Assembly (NCBI GenBank): GCA_964479625.1
Contig: CAYZMS010000005.1
Location: 1 to 64,000, forward strand
Reading direction: 5' to 3'
Length of the DNA stretch: 64,000 nt
From: CAYZMS01 sp964479625
Lineage (GTDB): Bacteria; Bacteroidota; Bacteroidia; Chitinophagales; Saprospiraceae
Part shown: positions 52,531 through 62,342 of the stretch, in pieces
How positions within the stretch are numbered: the first letter of the stretch is position 1
Layout of the letters: the number at the start of each line of letters is the position of its first letter
The notes under the pieces: generated by a model
Databases searched by the model: none
The model's input: only the letters and a program-made list of their open reading frames with translations
What the model was told of the DNA's origin: nothing
Translations under genes and position numbers: made by a program

Positions 52531-53016
52531 ATGTCCCAACCCATGCCCTCTTCCTACTTTGATCGACAATACGCCTTCGTCCGCGGCAGCCGGGCCGTTC
52601 TGCTGGATTATTGTGCAAGCATTAGCTCGACCGACCTGCTTCGGGAGGATGCCGATTTTGGCAAGGGCAGTATCCGGAACCTGTTGGTTCATATTAACAA
52701 TACCTACCAGTTTTGGCTGGGGGCTGGGGCCCTGGGCCGCCCTTTCGCAGATCACGAGCCTACATCGGTACCGGACCTGACTGCCATTCGGCTTATTTTT
52801 GAAGAAACAGATGCTATCGTAGGGGCTTTTTGTGAGCAGTTTGGCGACCATTCTCAGAGCAGCTTTACCATCGAATTGGATGACAGACCACAGTCCTTTA
52901 CGGCCATGAAGCTTTTTACCCACGTTCTCACTCATGAATTTCACCATAAGGGGCAGATCGTCAGCCTTGGACGGAAAATGGGCTATGTGCCACCGGATAC
53001 AGACATCAATCGCTGA
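52531..53016 (+). CDS. DinB-like four-helix protein
   Basis: 161 residues. The DinB/YfiT-like fold is suggested by an N-terminal YAFVRGSRAVLLDYC helix and by three metal-ligand histidines: the one in LLVHINNTYQFW (near 54) and the two in VLTHEFHHKGQIV (near 137 and 141). Such proteins bind nickel or zinc and some act as thiol-dependent transferases (bacillithiol or mycothiol S-transferases). The substrate cannot be told. It follows the island terminator by about 225 bases with no recognisable element, and precedes the DUF2064 gene. Confidence 0.88.
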   Translation: MSQPMPSSYFDRQYAFVRGSRAVLLDYCASISSTDLLREDADFGKGSIRNLLVHINNTYQFWLGAGALGRPFADHEPTSVPDLTAIRLIFEETDAIVGAFCEQFGDHSQSSFTIELDDRPQSFTAMKLFTHVLTHEFHHKGQIVSLGRKMGYVPPDTDINR

Positions 53017-53169
53017 ACAGTAGGTAAAACCGAAATCCGGGATTACTACGTACTTAAGCAGGTAAGGCTGACCTTTGGGAAGGTATTGTGGAGGTCCGCT
53101 CCGGTCGGGCTTCGGTATTTGTCCATAATTTGACAGCCTTAACCGGTTTAAACCTGTATCCTTGTATTT

Positions 53170-53874
53170 ATGAATGGCCAAAAGATCGCTCTGCTTTTTT
53201 TTAGTCGTAGCCTAAAGTCTGAAGCTGCGGCCAAGCGCTGGCTGCCCAACCGTAGTCAGGAGCAGGATCAGGCTGCAGCCTCCCTGCTGATTGAGCAGGC
53301 GAGGGAGGCGATAAAAGCTTCGGGTTTTCCGGTCTTTCATTTTCACGAAGGCAATCAACAAGGCACTACCTTTGGTGCGCGATTGGCCAATGCCTACCAA
53401 TTCGTATTCGAGCAGGGGTATGATGCGGTCATTGCCGTGGGTAACGACAGTCCTCAACTTGGTAAGACTGATTGGGGGCAGGTTCGTCAGGCCTTAATGT
53501 CCGGGCGGGCGGTGCTCGGCCCCTCTATTCGAGGGGGGGGCTATCTGATCGGTCTAAATAAGTGGCAATTCGACCCCCTTTCCTTCCGGTCGCTGCCCTG
53601 GCAGACCGACCGCCTCTGGAAGGCTCTGTTTCAATATGCTTCCGATAGCCAGGAAGTGGTCATACTGGAGGAATTGCTGGATGTTAATGATTGGGACGAC
53701 CTAAGCGTATTACTTAAACTGCCCGATCTGGATCCGTTTTTTCGAAAACGCCTGCTCCTTATATTGCAAAATCGACGGTCGGCCGCAATTGTTGCTTTGA
53801 AGCATTACTTTTCTGCGGTTTTTAGATCGGCAATCGAACTACGCGGGCCTCCCTTTGCACTTTCCCTGCCGTAA
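53170..53874 (+). CDS. DUF2064 glycosyltransferase-A-like protein
   Basis: 234 residues. IALLFFSRSLKSEAAAKRWL at the start, VIAVGNDSPQLGKTDW near 92-107 and the VLGPSIRGGGYLIGLNKW region near 115-135 match the DUF2064 (TIGR04282, rSAM/selenodomain-associated transferase 1) family, a nucleotide-diphospho-sugar transferase fold. In the family the metal and sugar-nucleotide site includes the D of (G)NDSP and the GP..DGG segment; here GPSIRGGG lacks that Asp, so activity may be changed. It is cytoplasmic and probably a single-gene unit. Confidence 0.8.
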   Translation: MNGQKIALLFFSRSLKSEAAAKRWLPNRSQEQDQAAASLLIEQAREAIKASGFPVFHFHEGNQQGTTFGARLANAYQFVFEQGYDAVIAVGNDSPQLGKTDWGQVRQALMSGRAVLGPSIRGGGYLIGLNKWQFDPLSFRSLPWQTDRLWKALFQYASDSQEVVILEELLDVNDWDDLSVLLKLPDLDPFFRKRLLLILQNRRSAAIVALKHYFSAVFRSAIELRGPPFALSLP

Positions 53875-53992
53875 GACTCCTCTAAAAGTACATTCAGAAT
53901 AAACCAGGCCGTACCAATTGCCTGATATCATCACCCGGAACACAGCCTTTGGCCCGCGTTCCATTATTCCTTTGCAAAACCAATCCATCTTT

Positions 53993-56980
53993 ATGAAATC
54001 CTACTTTTTTACCCTTGCGTTCACCCTTATTGGGCTGAGCCTGTTTGCGCAGGCAGGTCTGGAGATCACCCTGGTAGACTCCCAGGGAGTACCCGCTATC
54101 GGACAATTGGCCACCATCGAAAACGAGGAGATCGGCTACAGCGAGCAGGCTATCGCCAACGAACTGGGCAAGATTCAAGTCGACGGCCTCTCCACTTCAG
54201 GTACCTATAAGGTGACGATTGAAGAAGGGAACTTCTTCAAATCCCGCACCATTAACAACATCAAACTCATTTCTGATAAGACCACCAGTCTCAACCTGGT
54301 ATTGGATCAAAAGATACTGGCCTTGCAGGAAGTTGCCGTGACCGCCGGTGCCTACCAGTCTATCAATGCCGTTGATGCGGAAGTAGCTTCGGAATTGAGT
54401 TCGAAAGAGATCATAGACCTTCCAGTGGAAGGACGTGATATCACCCGTGCTTTATACCGCCTGCCCAACATCACTCAGGCGACCGGCTTTTTTCCTGAGG
54501 CACCTACTGTAGCGATTAACGGGGCTAACTCCCTGTATACCAATTACCAGATCGACGGAATGGATAATAACGAGAACTTCCTCGGCGGCCAACGCTTCCA
54601 GATGCCGGTAGGCTTTACCCAAAATATTACTGCCCTGACCAATAATTTCAGCGCCGAACATGGGCTCACCTCCAATGGTATCATTAACATCACTACCAAG
54701 TCCGGTACTAATGAAACCCGGGGGGAGGTCTTTTATATAACACGGCCGGGACCGGTCATCGACTCTCCCTCACCCTTTGCGCAACGCGACCTTTCAGGTA
54801 ATCAGGTAATGGACGGGTTTCAGCGCCATCAGGTGGGCATCGGTATCGGGGGACCTATTGTCAAGGACCAGACCTTCTACTTTTTAAATGTGGAACATAC
54901 CACTGACCTCAAGGACAACCTGCTTGATGTACCGCAGTTGAATATCAACGAAACCGTGCCGGGGCAAAATCACTTCACTTATTTTTCGGGTAAGATCGAT
55001 CAGCAGTGGAGTTCGAAATTCCGTTCTTCCCTGCGTGCCAACGTAGGCATCGTAAATATCGAACGCCAGGGTGGAGGCCTGGAAGGCGGAACGACCTTCC
55101 CCTCGGCAGGCAACCAGCAGGATCGAAATTCAATCAATATTGCCTTCAAGAATACCTACGTTAGCGAGCGGTTTACTTATGAGGGCAATTACCTTTACGG
55201 CCGCTTCCGCTGGAATTATGCCGATCCGGAAAATAACGACAGCCCTGATGTAAGCGTGTTGGACCCGCAGGGTTTAAATATGGCTTTTATCGGTCATCCC
55301 GGGTTTGTATTCGATGATCTGGAAAACACCCATGTCATCCAGCAAAAATTCACCTTCTACCGCAACAACCATCGCATCAAAGCCGGAGCTCAATTTAAAA
55401 CCAGCAATTTCGAATTATTCGGAGGCGGAAATCCCAACGGTTCCTACCTGGTACAGCTCACTCAAGACCAATTGGACGGATTAGTAGAAAGCGGCGTTGG
55501 CAGTGACCTGGCACCGGAGGATCTACCGGCCGATGTTCAGGTTCTGAACTTCGGGGTGGAATTGCGGCCCAGTGCTTTCGCAAAACGGCAAAATATTTTC
55601 AGTTTGTATATCGAAGACCAGTGGTCGATTAGTTCGCGCTTGAACCTAAACCTCGGCCTTCGCTGGGATTACGACAATCTCTCCGAAGGCGGCGGGGGAG
55701 ATGGCGACTTTAACAATATCGGACCCCGTATCAGTGCCAATTATAAACTGAACGAAAATTCCAGCTTCCGGGCAGGCTACGGGATTTACTACGACAAGAT
55801 CCTGTATGCGGTGTATAGCGATGCCTTGCAGTTTAATTCGAACAGCAGCGACTACCAACGTCAGTTGCAAGCCCTGATCGACATGGGGCTCTTACCTTCG
55901 AATACCGATCTGGATGCAGTGACCAATGCCGGAAATGTGGTCGCCAACGACCCCAATGCCACCTATCTCAACGGGCCGACTTCCGACGAATTGGAGGATC
56001 AAAGGGAAAGCATTTTCCAGAATGAACTCCGGGTGCTGAGTCCGGATGGGTACGATAACCCCTACAGCCACCAATTCATGTTGGGGTACCAGCACAAGGT
56101 TAATGATCATACCTTGTTCTATGTGGATGCCATGCATAACCGTTCGTACAAGCTGTTTCGAATTCGAAACCTGAATGCTCCGGCCCCTTATCCTATTGAT
56201 CCGAAGAATGTGGTCGTTCGTACAACTACCGAAGCGGACGCCACCCGGCCCGTACCCGTTTTTTCCGATGCCCGCGGGGGGTACGCCCTGCTTGGCGGAG
56301 ATACCTTGCGCGGCATCGCCCGCAATGTGGTGCTGACCGAAAGTCAAGGGCGCTCGAATTACTATGCCCTGAACTTCACCTTTCAAAAGGACCGCGGCGA
56401 TGATAACTATGCCCTGCGATTGATGTATACTTTGTCTTATCTGGAAAACAATACAGAGGACATCAACTTTCGAGCAATGGATGCCAATCATTTCGAGGCG
56501 GAATGGGGCCCTTCCATCAACGATCGCCGGCACCTGATCAACGGGATTTTCAACTATTTCGTGGGAGAACGACTTACCTTCACCCTGGCCGGCTTGCTGC
56601 AAAGCGGGCAGCCGATCAACCGCATTCCGGATGCAAGTATTTATGGCACTACCGACCTAAATGGGGACGGGCGTGCATTCGGGGATGAATACGTTGGAAA
56701 CAGCGATCGCTCCCCGGGCGAGGAGCGCAACAGCGACCGGTTACCCTGGTCGGCTACCTTCGATCTGAATGCCTTTTACCGTTTCCCCATAGGAGGGAAT
56801 GATCTGGAGATCGGAGCACAGGTCTTCAACCTGTTCAATGCAGAAAACCTGAGTGGCTATGCCAACAACGCGACACAAAGTAACCAGATCCAGGTGGGGC
56901 CGGCAAGCTCTGGTGTCCTGGTGACGCGAAATGCTGCTCCGCCCCGGCAGTTTCAATTTTCATTGAGGTATTTATTTTAG
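53993..56980 (+). CDS. Oar-like TonB-dependent receptor
   Basis: 995 residues from ATG 53993, the first Met before a clean signal peptide (YFFTLAFTLIGLSLFAQ); the frame is open from 53918 without support. It has a carboxypeptidase-regulatory-like domain (about 20-105), a plug with LSSKEIIDLPVEGRDITRAL, VAINGANSLYTNYQIDGMDN and HGLTSNGIINITTKSGTN, and a barrel with the Oar-like GIGGPIVKDQTFYFLNVEHT, ending in FQFSLRYLF with terminal Phe. It should bring an unknown ligand across the outer membrane. A complete ABC importer follows 91 bases later in the same direction, suggesting that both handle the same substrate. Confidence 0.92.
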   Translation: MKSYFFTLAFTLIGLSLFAQAGLEITLVDSQGVPAIGQLATIENEEIGYSEQAIANELGKIQVDGLSTSGTYKVTIEEGNFFKSRTINNIKLISDKTTSLNLVLDQKILALQEVAVTAGAYQSINAVDAEVASELSSKEIIDLPVEGRDITRALYRLPNITQATGFFPEAPTVAINGANSLYTNYQIDGMDNNENFLGGQRFQMPVGFTQNITALTNNFSAEHGLTSNGIINITTKSGTNETRGEVFYITRPGPVIDSPSPFAQRDLSGNQVMDGFQRHQVGIGIGGPIVKDQTFYFLNVEHTTDLKDNLLDVPQLNINETVPGQNHFTYFSGKIDQQWSSKFRSSLRANVGIVNIERQGGGLEGGTTFPSAGNQQDRNSINIAFKNTYVSERFTYEGNYLYGRFRWNYADPENNDSPDVSVLDPQGLNMAFIGHPGFVFDDLENTHVIQQKFTFYRNNHRIKAGAQFKTSNFELFGGGNPNGSYLVQLTQDQLDGLVESGVGSDLAPEDLPADVQVLNFGVELRPSAFAKRQNIFSLYIEDQWSISSRLNLNLGLRWDYDNLSEGGGGDGDFNNIGPRISANYKLNENSSFRAGYGIYYDKILYAVYSDALQFNSNSSDYQRQLQALIDMGLLPSNTDLDAVTNAGNVVANDPNATYLNGPTSDELEDQRESIFQNELRVLSPDGYDNPYSHQFMLGYQHKVNDHTLFYVDAMHNRSYKLFRIRNLNAPAPYPIDPKNVVVRTTTEADATRPVPVFSDARGGYALLGGDTLRGIARNVVLTESQGRSNYYALNFTFQKDRGDDNYALRLMYTLSYLENNTEDINFRAMDANHFEAEWGPSINDRRHLINGIFNYFVGERLTFTLAGLLQSGQPINRIPDASIYGTTDLNGDGRAFGDEYVGNSDRSPGEERNSDRLPWSATFDLNAFYRFPIGGNDLEIGAQVFNLFNAENLSGYANNATQSNQIQVGPASSGVLVTRNAAPPRQFQFSLRYLF

Positions 56981-57071
56981 GACAAATTTCCGTCACGGGC
57001 AATTATCTTCTGTACAGGTCTTCATTTACATTTTTGTGAAAGGGGCCATTTTAATGGAATAAATTAAACAA

Positions 57072-58286
57072 ATGAAACAACTACTGTTTATCCTTGGCAT
57101 CTTTGCCCTTTTATGGAGCTGTTCGAAAAACCCGGAAACGGAGACCGGAGCGGGGGAAGTGGTTTCCTGGGAAGAAACCCTGGAAGCCGCCCGCGGCTCC
57201 CGCCTGACGATGATGATGTGGCAAGGCGATCCCCTGATCAATGCCTATATGAACGACTATATACGGCCAGCGGTCAAAGAGCGCTTTGACATAGACCTGC
57301 AATTGGTTAACGGTCAGGGAGCTATTATCGTCAGTACCCTGATGACCGAGCTTGAAGCCGGCAAACAGGCCAGTGAGATCGATATGATGTGGATCAATGG
57401 AGAGACCTTTTTCCAACTGCGCCATATCAATGGGCTGTATGGGCCATTTCTCGATCAACTACCTAATAGCCGATACCTTAAGTTGGATAATCCTTTTATC
57501 GGGATCGATTTTCAGCAACCTATAGCCGGTTATGAATGCCCCTGGGGCAACGTACAACTGGCTTATATTTACAATGCAGAGCAGGTAGAAGCCTTGCCGC
57601 AAAGCCTGGAAGACCTGGAGGCCTGGGTAAAGGCTAATCCGGGGAAATTCACCATCGGTAATGACTTTACCGGCATGACAGTGTTGAAGTCCTGGCTGAT
57701 CACCTTGGCCGGTGGGGATGAGGCCATAGCAGGAGAATTCGATCCACACCTTTACGAGCGCTACAGCAGTCAGCTGTGGGCTTATGTAAATCGCCTAAAG
57801 CCCTTTTTGTGGAACCGCGGAGAAAGCTTTCCAGCCAATGTTGCACAAATGCACCAGTTGTTTACCAATGGGGAGTTGTATTTTACTATGAGTAATAATG
57901 ACAGCGAGGTCGATAATAAGATCCTGCAGGGGATCTTCCCGGAAAGCAGTCGGGCTTATGTACCCAAAATGGGGACCATCCAAAACACTCACTATCTCGG
58001 CATTTCAAAACGATCAGCCAATAAGGCGGCTGCCAAATTGGTGATCAACTTTATGATCTCTCCGGAGGCGCAGTTCCGGAAAATGCAACCCCAGGTTTGG
58101 GGCGATGCTACTGTTCTGGATCTCGGACGCCTTTCGGAAGAGTGGCAGGATAAATTTAAGGATATTCCCGGTCGGAAATATGCCCCCTCCCGTGATTCCA
58201 TCCAAAGCCGGGCACTGATGGAACCCGCCCCGGAATATATGATCCGACTGTTTGATGATTTTCGAAAGGAAGTAATGGAACAATGA
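57072..58286 (+). CDS. ABC importer substrate-binding lipoprotein (YnjB-like)
   Basis: 404 residues. Lipoprotein signal with lipobox Cys17 (LLFILGIFALLWSC). The mature protein is a periplasmic-binding fold of the YnjB kind: GSRLTMMMWQGDPLINAYMND, then DMMWINGETFFQLR, AYIYNAEQVEALPQSLEDLE and ISKRSANKAAAKLVINFM. The E. coli YnjBCD cluster is an ABC importer whose substrate has not been settled, so none is named here. Its stop overlaps the next start by four bases (ATGA), linking it to the permease genes. Confidence 0.88.
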   Translation: MKQLLFILGIFALLWSCSKNPETETGAGEVVSWEETLEAARGSRLTMMMWQGDPLINAYMNDYIRPAVKERFDIDLQLVNGQGAIIVSTLMTELEAGKQASEIDMMWINGETFFQLRHINGLYGPFLDQLPNSRYLKLDNPFIGIDFQQPIAGYECPWGNVQLAYIYNAEQVEALPQSLEDLEAWVKANPGKFTIGNDFTGMTVLKSWLITLAGGDEAIAGEFDPHLYERYSSQLWAYVNRLKPFLWNRGESFPANVAQMHQLFTNGELYFTMSNNDSEVDNKILQGIFPESSRAYVPKMGTIQNTHYLGISKRSANKAAAKLVINFMISPEAQFRKMQPQVWGDATVLDLGRLSEEWQDKFKDIPGRKYAPSRDSIQSRALMEPAPEYMIRLFDDFRKEVMEQ

Positions 58287-59122
58287 GAAACCGCCTTGCT
58301 CTTTTGCTGTACAGTTGTTTGACGATCGGTCCCCTGGCACTGGGGCTGGGCTATTCCCTGCTTTACAGTTTTGGCCTGGTGGGTTTGCTCAATAGGGGTT
58401 TTACCCTGGAGCACTGGCAGAACCTGTGGAGTGGGGGGGAAGCGCTTGGGAGTTTTGCCTATAGTGCACTCTTGACCTTTGTTTCCCTCTTTTTAATGCT
58501 GGCTATAGCCCTGGGGTTATCCTGGCACCTAAAGGGACAGTCGGCCGGACGGGGCATCTATCCCTGGTTGTTCATCCCACTTTTATTCCCGCCCCTGGTC
58601 GGTGCCTTTGCCTGGTTTTATGTGCTGAGCCCGGGCGGAATATTGGCCCGCCTGGCCTTTGAGCTTCAGTGGATAGAAAGGGTGGAGCAGTTTCCTCGCC
58701 TGGTAAACGACCGCTACAGTATTGGCATATTGATCACTCATGTGTTTTTGGTTTTCCCCTTGTTTACCTTGCTGTTTATTGAACAAGGCCGCAAAGAAAG
58801 AGTGTCGGACTTACTACAGACGGCACAGACCCTTGGCGGAAACGGCCGGCAGTTTTTTCGAAAGGTTTACTGTCCTCTTGTATTGCAACGCTCAGCACCT
58901 CTGATCTGGTTGTATGGTATTTTTTTGTTTGGAACCTATGAGGTACCTCTGCTTTTGGGGCGGTCATCTCCTCGGGTGGTTACCTTGTTCATACAGGACA
59001 AACTAAGCCGGTACAATCTGGAGGATATTCCGGTTGGGCATGCCATGGCGGTGGTTTACAGTGTTTTAGTGCTCCTGGTGGTCCGGTTATTTATTCGAAA
59101 AGAAAACCTGCGGTTGATTTGA
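58283..59122 (+). CDS. ABC importer permease 1 (YnjC N-half-like)
   Basis: 279 residues with six or so membrane helices. The EAA-like loop that contacts the ATPase appears as LLQTAQTLGGNGRQFFRKVYCPL near residues 175-198. E. coli YnjC is a single longer protein with two permease halves; here the halves are two genes. It overlaps the binding-protein gene by 4 bases and the second permease by 4 bases (TTGA), so translation is coupled throughout. Confidence 0.88.
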   Translation: MRNRLALLLYSCLTIGPLALGLGYSLLYSFGLVGLLNRGFTLEHWQNLWSGGEALGSFAYSALLTFVSLFLMLAIALGLSWHLKGQSAGRGIYPWLFIPLLFPPLVGAFAWFYVLSPGGILARLAFELQWIERVEQFPRLVNDRYSIGILITHVFLVFPLFTLLFIEQGRKERVSDLLQTAQTLGGNGRQFFRKVYCPLVLQRSAPLIWLYGIFLFGTYEVPLLLGRSSPRVVTLFIQDKLSRYNLEDIPVGHAMAVVYSVLVLLVVRLFIRKENLRLI

Positions 59123-59877
59123 AACGCTTATTGTCCATACCGATCCTGCTTTTTATACTGTTGCCTTTGTTTGCGGTATTATACCTATCCCTGGTGGAGT
59201 ACTGGTCTTTTCCCGTTTTGTTCCGGGCGGATTTTACCGGGCGCTGGTGGGGAGATCTGCTGCAGGGGCGCAACCCTCTTTTGTACAGCCTGGGGCTATC
59301 CCTTGGGCTTTCGGCCGGAATTTCGGTGCTGGCTACGGTTTTTGGGTTTTTGAGCTCTCGTTTTTTACTGTTCGGAAGAGGGCGGGAAGCCTGGGTACGC
59401 CTGGCTTTTTATCCGTATCTGATCGCTCCAGTGGTATTGGGGTTTATGCTACAATTCTACTTTGTTCGAATGGGCCTTACCGGTACACTGGCGGGGGTTT
59501 TTCTGGCGCAGGCCCTATTTGTTATGCCCTATTCGGTATTACTGTTATCGACTTTCTGGACAGAAGAGGTCCGGCAATTAGCTGCCCAGGCGCAAAGCCT
59601 GGGGGCAAGCTCCGCCCAGGTTAACCGGACCATCCTGCTGCCCATGGCAAGGCCCTGGATTTTACTCTGCCTGGTGCAATGTTTCCTGATCTCCTGGTTT
59701 GAATATGGAATTACGCAGTTGATCGGATTGGGAAAGGTAGAAACCTTAACTATACAGGCGATGAATTATACTCGGGAAGCAAGTCCGCATTTGGGAGCTT
59801 TGTCGGCCTGTCTGATGATATTCCCGGTCTTGTTGTTGCTTTTGATCAACCAGCGGTTGTTATTAAAACGAGCATAA
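59119..59877 (+). CDS. ABC importer permease 2 (YnjC C-half-like)
   Basis: 252 residues starting at a TTG (59119) that overlaps the previous stop; no ATG is available until far inside, and the protein from here has the expected first helix (LLSIPILLFILLPLFAVLYL). An EAA-like loop occurs near 156-178 (AAQAQSLGASSAQVNRTILL). About six membrane helices. Together with permease 1 it forms the heterodimeric channel. The stop codon overlaps the ATPase start by one base (TAATG). Confidence 0.87.
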   Translation: MKRLLSIPILLFILLPLFAVLYLSLVEYWSFPVLFRADFTGRWWGDLLQGRNPLLYSLGLSLGLSAGISVLATVFGFLSSRFLLFGRGREAWVRLAFYPYLIAPVVLGFMLQFYFVRMGLTGTLAGVFLAQALFVMPYSVLLLSTFWTEEVRQLAAQAQSLGASSAQVNRTILLPMARPWILLCLVQCFLISWFEYGITQLIGLGKVETLTIQAMNYTREASPHLGALSACLMIFPVLLLLLINQRLLLKRA

Positions 59878-60656
59878 TGGAAAAAGCAAGAATAAAAAGG
59901 AATTCGACTACGACCCAACCTAAAGTGCAGCCTTTTATGATCGAACTTAAGGCCATTCGAAAGGCTTATGAGCAGGAATCGGTTTTGAAGGGGGTTTCCT
60001 TCCGTTTGCCGGAGCGGCAAACCCTCAGCATCCTGGGCAAATCAGGTTGTGGGAAAAGCACCCTGCTTAAAGTGATGGCAGGTCTGGAAAAGCCTGATTC
60101 CGGAAGCTTTCAGGTAGAGGGTGCAGACTTACTGGCCCTTCCTCCCCAGAAACGGGAAGTGGTCTACCTTAGTCAGGAACCCCTGCTCTTCCCCCATCTG
60201 AGCGTAGCCCGAAACCTTGCCTATGGACTGGAGATCAGGAGGCTTTCGAAAAAAAGTATTCGGGAGAAAACAAAGACCCTGGCTCAACAAATTGGGCTTG
60301 CCGGGCACTTAAATAAAAAGCCCAGCCAGTTATCCGGCGGACAAAAGCAGCGGGTCAACTTTGGAAGGGCACTGATCATCAATCCAAAGATCCTGCTACT
60401 GGATGAGCCCTTTGGCAGTTTGGATGCACACACCCGGGAGGAGATGCAAGGCTTGTTCAAACAAGTACAGGCGGAATTCCGGATCACCTCCCTTTTCGTG
60501 ACCCACGATCTGAAGGAGGCCCTGCTCATGGGGGATCGCATCGCAACTATGGAAGCAGGACAACTCAGGGTTTTCGAAAACCCGGCTGCCTTTGCTGGAA
60601 ATAGCCCGGCTGTAAAAGCGGAGCAAAACTTTTGGAGGGATATAACGAATAAATAG
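59877..60656 (+). CDS. ABC importer ATPase (YnjD-like)
   Basis: 259 residues. Walker A GKSGCGKST at 54-62, signature LSGGQKQRV near 151-159, Walker B ILLLDEP near 172-178 and the switch His in SLFVTHDLKEAL. The start overlaps the permease stop (TAATG), but an inner Met at residue 21 (59937, MIELKAIRKAY) begins the conserved domain and is a possible alternative. It powers the importer made of the preceding three genes. Confidence 0.95.
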   Translation: MEKARIKRNSTTTQPKVQPFMIELKAIRKAYEQESVLKGVSFRLPERQTLSILGKSGCGKSTLLKVMAGLEKPDSGSFQVEGADLLALPPQKREVVYLSQEPLLFPHLSVARNLAYGLEIRRLSKKSIREKTKTLAQQIGLAGHLNKKPSQLSGGQKQRVNFGRALIINPKILLLDEPFGSLDAHTREEMQGLFKQVQAEFRITSLFVTHDLKEALLMGDRIATMEAGQLRVFENPAAFAGNSPAVKAEQNFWRDITNK

Positions 60657-60738
60657 GAATCCAAATTAGAGATACTTGAGAATCTAGTATCCAGGATTAG
60701 GAAGCTTTTATTACTCAAAACTCAAAACTTCTTTCACT

Positions 60739-61680
60739 ATGCAAAATAAATTCAACCACATCGAATCTGTTTACTGGGTGTTCACCCAATTGTGTAATGA
60801 TAAATGCGACCACTGCTACAACTTTTCGGGGCCACAGGGCTCCCGTATCTCCGAAGAGGATTGTCTGGCTATCATTCAACACCTGCCAGAAAAGATCGAT
60901 CGCCTGATTCTCTCCGGAGGTGAGCCCCTGGCCGAAAAGAAAAAGCTGTACCTCATTCTGGATAAACTCAAGGAGCGTTATGGCAATGAGACCCAGATCA
61001 TGTTGCAAACCAATGGCGACCTGCTGACCGGGGAGATACTCGACATTCTGATCGAAAAAGGGGTGACCCGATTCGATATTGCCAGTATTGATCGCTACCA
61101 CAAAGCGGCTGGCGGCCGCCTGATGCAACTGGCCGAGCTGTTCGAATCCCGTGGCGTCAACGGAGATGAGAAAGAGCCACTGGTCAAAAAGGACAATTAC
61201 CTGCACAGTTTCCCCTTGAGCTGGGGCTATTGGGGCGCCACGGAAGATATGTGGCTGGGCGGAAACTGGGCCCGGGGCAGAGCTTTCCAGAAAGGCATCT
61301 GGAAAAAAGACCCCGATCACAATTTCTGCGCGGTGGTTTCAGGAGCCATCGGTTTTTTGAACGGAGGCGACAGTATTCCTCAGGAGATTTCCATCCAATT
61401 GTGGGCCATCAACCCTTGTTGCCCGGGAACCAAAGACCCTTTGGGCGACGCCCGAACCCAAAAGGTGGCTGATGTGCTGGACCGTATTGCTGATAATCCT
61501 ATTTTTCAAAAACTGGATAAGGGGGATCCCTACAGCATGGGGGAATCCATCGGCGTTTCAGAAGCATACGCCCGCAAACGCTGCGGCGAGTTGGGTAACG
61601 TATGCCTCTGGTGTGACGAGTTTTTCACCCAACACTACGATATGATCGAATTGAATGTCATTCAACCCGAAACAGTTTAA
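60739..61680 (+). CDS. Radical SAM enzyme with C-terminal cysteine cluster
   Basis: 313 residues. The CxxxCxxC motif is at Cys19, Cys23, Cys26 (CNDKCDHC) in a radical SAM barrel, with the Gly-rich ILSGGEPLAEKKKLY near 55-70 and LQTNGDLLTGEIL near 93. Further cysteines at 227/228 (NPCCPG), 282, 289 and 292 (RCGELGNVCLWCD) could hold an auxiliary iron-sulfur cluster, similar in idea to SPASM or twitch enzymes. Radical SAM enzymes cut SAM to a 5'-deoxyadenosyl radical to modify a peptide or small molecule. Position after the ABC importer suggests processing of the imported compound. Substrate unknown. Confidence 0.9.
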   Translation: MQNKFNHIESVYWVFTQLCNDKCDHCYNFSGPQGSRISEEDCLAIIQHLPEKIDRLILSGGEPLAEKKKLYLILDKLKERYGNETQIMLQTNGDLLTGEILDILIEKGVTRFDIASIDRYHKAAGGRLMQLAELFESRGVNGDEKEPLVKKDNYLHSFPLSWGYWGATEDMWLGGNWARGRAFQKGIWKKDPDHNFCAVVSGAIGFLNGGDSIPQEISIQLWAINPCCPGTKDPLGDARTQKVADVLDRIADNPIFQKLDKGDPYSMGESIGVSEAYARKRCGELGNVCLWCDEFFTQHYDMIELNVIQPETV

Positions 61681-61691
61681 AATCATTAACC

Positions 61692-62342
61692 ATGAACGAT
61701 CTCCAAGGTCCACGGCTTAAAGCTGCCATAATTTACAATGGGATCGAAGGACTGGACCAGCTATACCGGGATAACGAACTGGTCGCTTACGACCTGCTGG
61801 AAGTTACTGCGTCTTTTCAACCAGATCTAACGGACTACGGCCTGTTGGTTGTCCCGAATGGTAGTGACCAGGTCGCTTTGTACCGCATTCGGGATTTGAT
61901 TGCTGATTTTCTGGCAGCGGGGAAGACCCTTTTTTCCTTCGACGGCTGGTTTACCGACTGGGTACCCGGCAACCGCTGGATAATGGATAATTCGAAAAAG
62001 ACCATCGACATCCGATATCGAATAAAAGATGATCCCTTTGGCATTAGCCACCACTTTAATGTAGAAGATCTGAACTTTTCCCATGGCATAAGCGGTTGGT
62101 GGGCCTGTGGTTATATCAAAGCGGCTCCCGGCGCCCTTGTGCTGCTGGAGGATACTTGGGGACGCCCTTTAGTCGTCATCGACCAGTTTACTACCGCCGG
62201 GACCATGGTTCTGAGTGCCAGCGGTCCCCTGGCTGATTTCTCCTATGCAACTACCGACGATGATAAGGCTTACCAGGCGATGGCGGATTTTTACCGTTCC
62301 CTGCTGCATTTCGTTCACCCTTCAGAAACCTCAACCGTATGA
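61692..62342 (+). CDS. Class I glutamine amidotransferase-fold protein A
   Basis: 216 residues without signal peptide. The first half alternates strands and helices as in the class I amidotransferase/ThuA fold: LKAAIIYNGIEG, YGLLVVPNGSD, LIADFLAAGKTLFSFDGWFT. The nucleophile-elbow Cys of true amidotransferases is missing; the only Cys is in WWACGY near 138. It is a paralogue of the next gene (similar DFLA.GK and late TTAGTMVLSASGPL/HFGGTLLVTTLDPI segments), overlaps it by four bases (ATGA), and follows the radical SAM gene by 12 bases. It may act as a binding or scaffold subunit. No function can be named. Confidence 0.75.
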   Translation: MNDLQGPRLKAAIIYNGIEGLDQLYRDNELVAYDLLEVTASFQPDLTDYGLLVVPNGSDQVALYRIRDLIADFLAAGKTLFSFDGWFTDWVPGNRWIMDNSKKTIDIRYRIKDDPFGISHHFNVEDLNFSHGISGWWACGYIKAAPGALVLLEDTWGRPLVVIDQFTTAGTMVLSASGPLADFSYATTDDDKAYQAMADFYRSLLHFVHPSETSTV

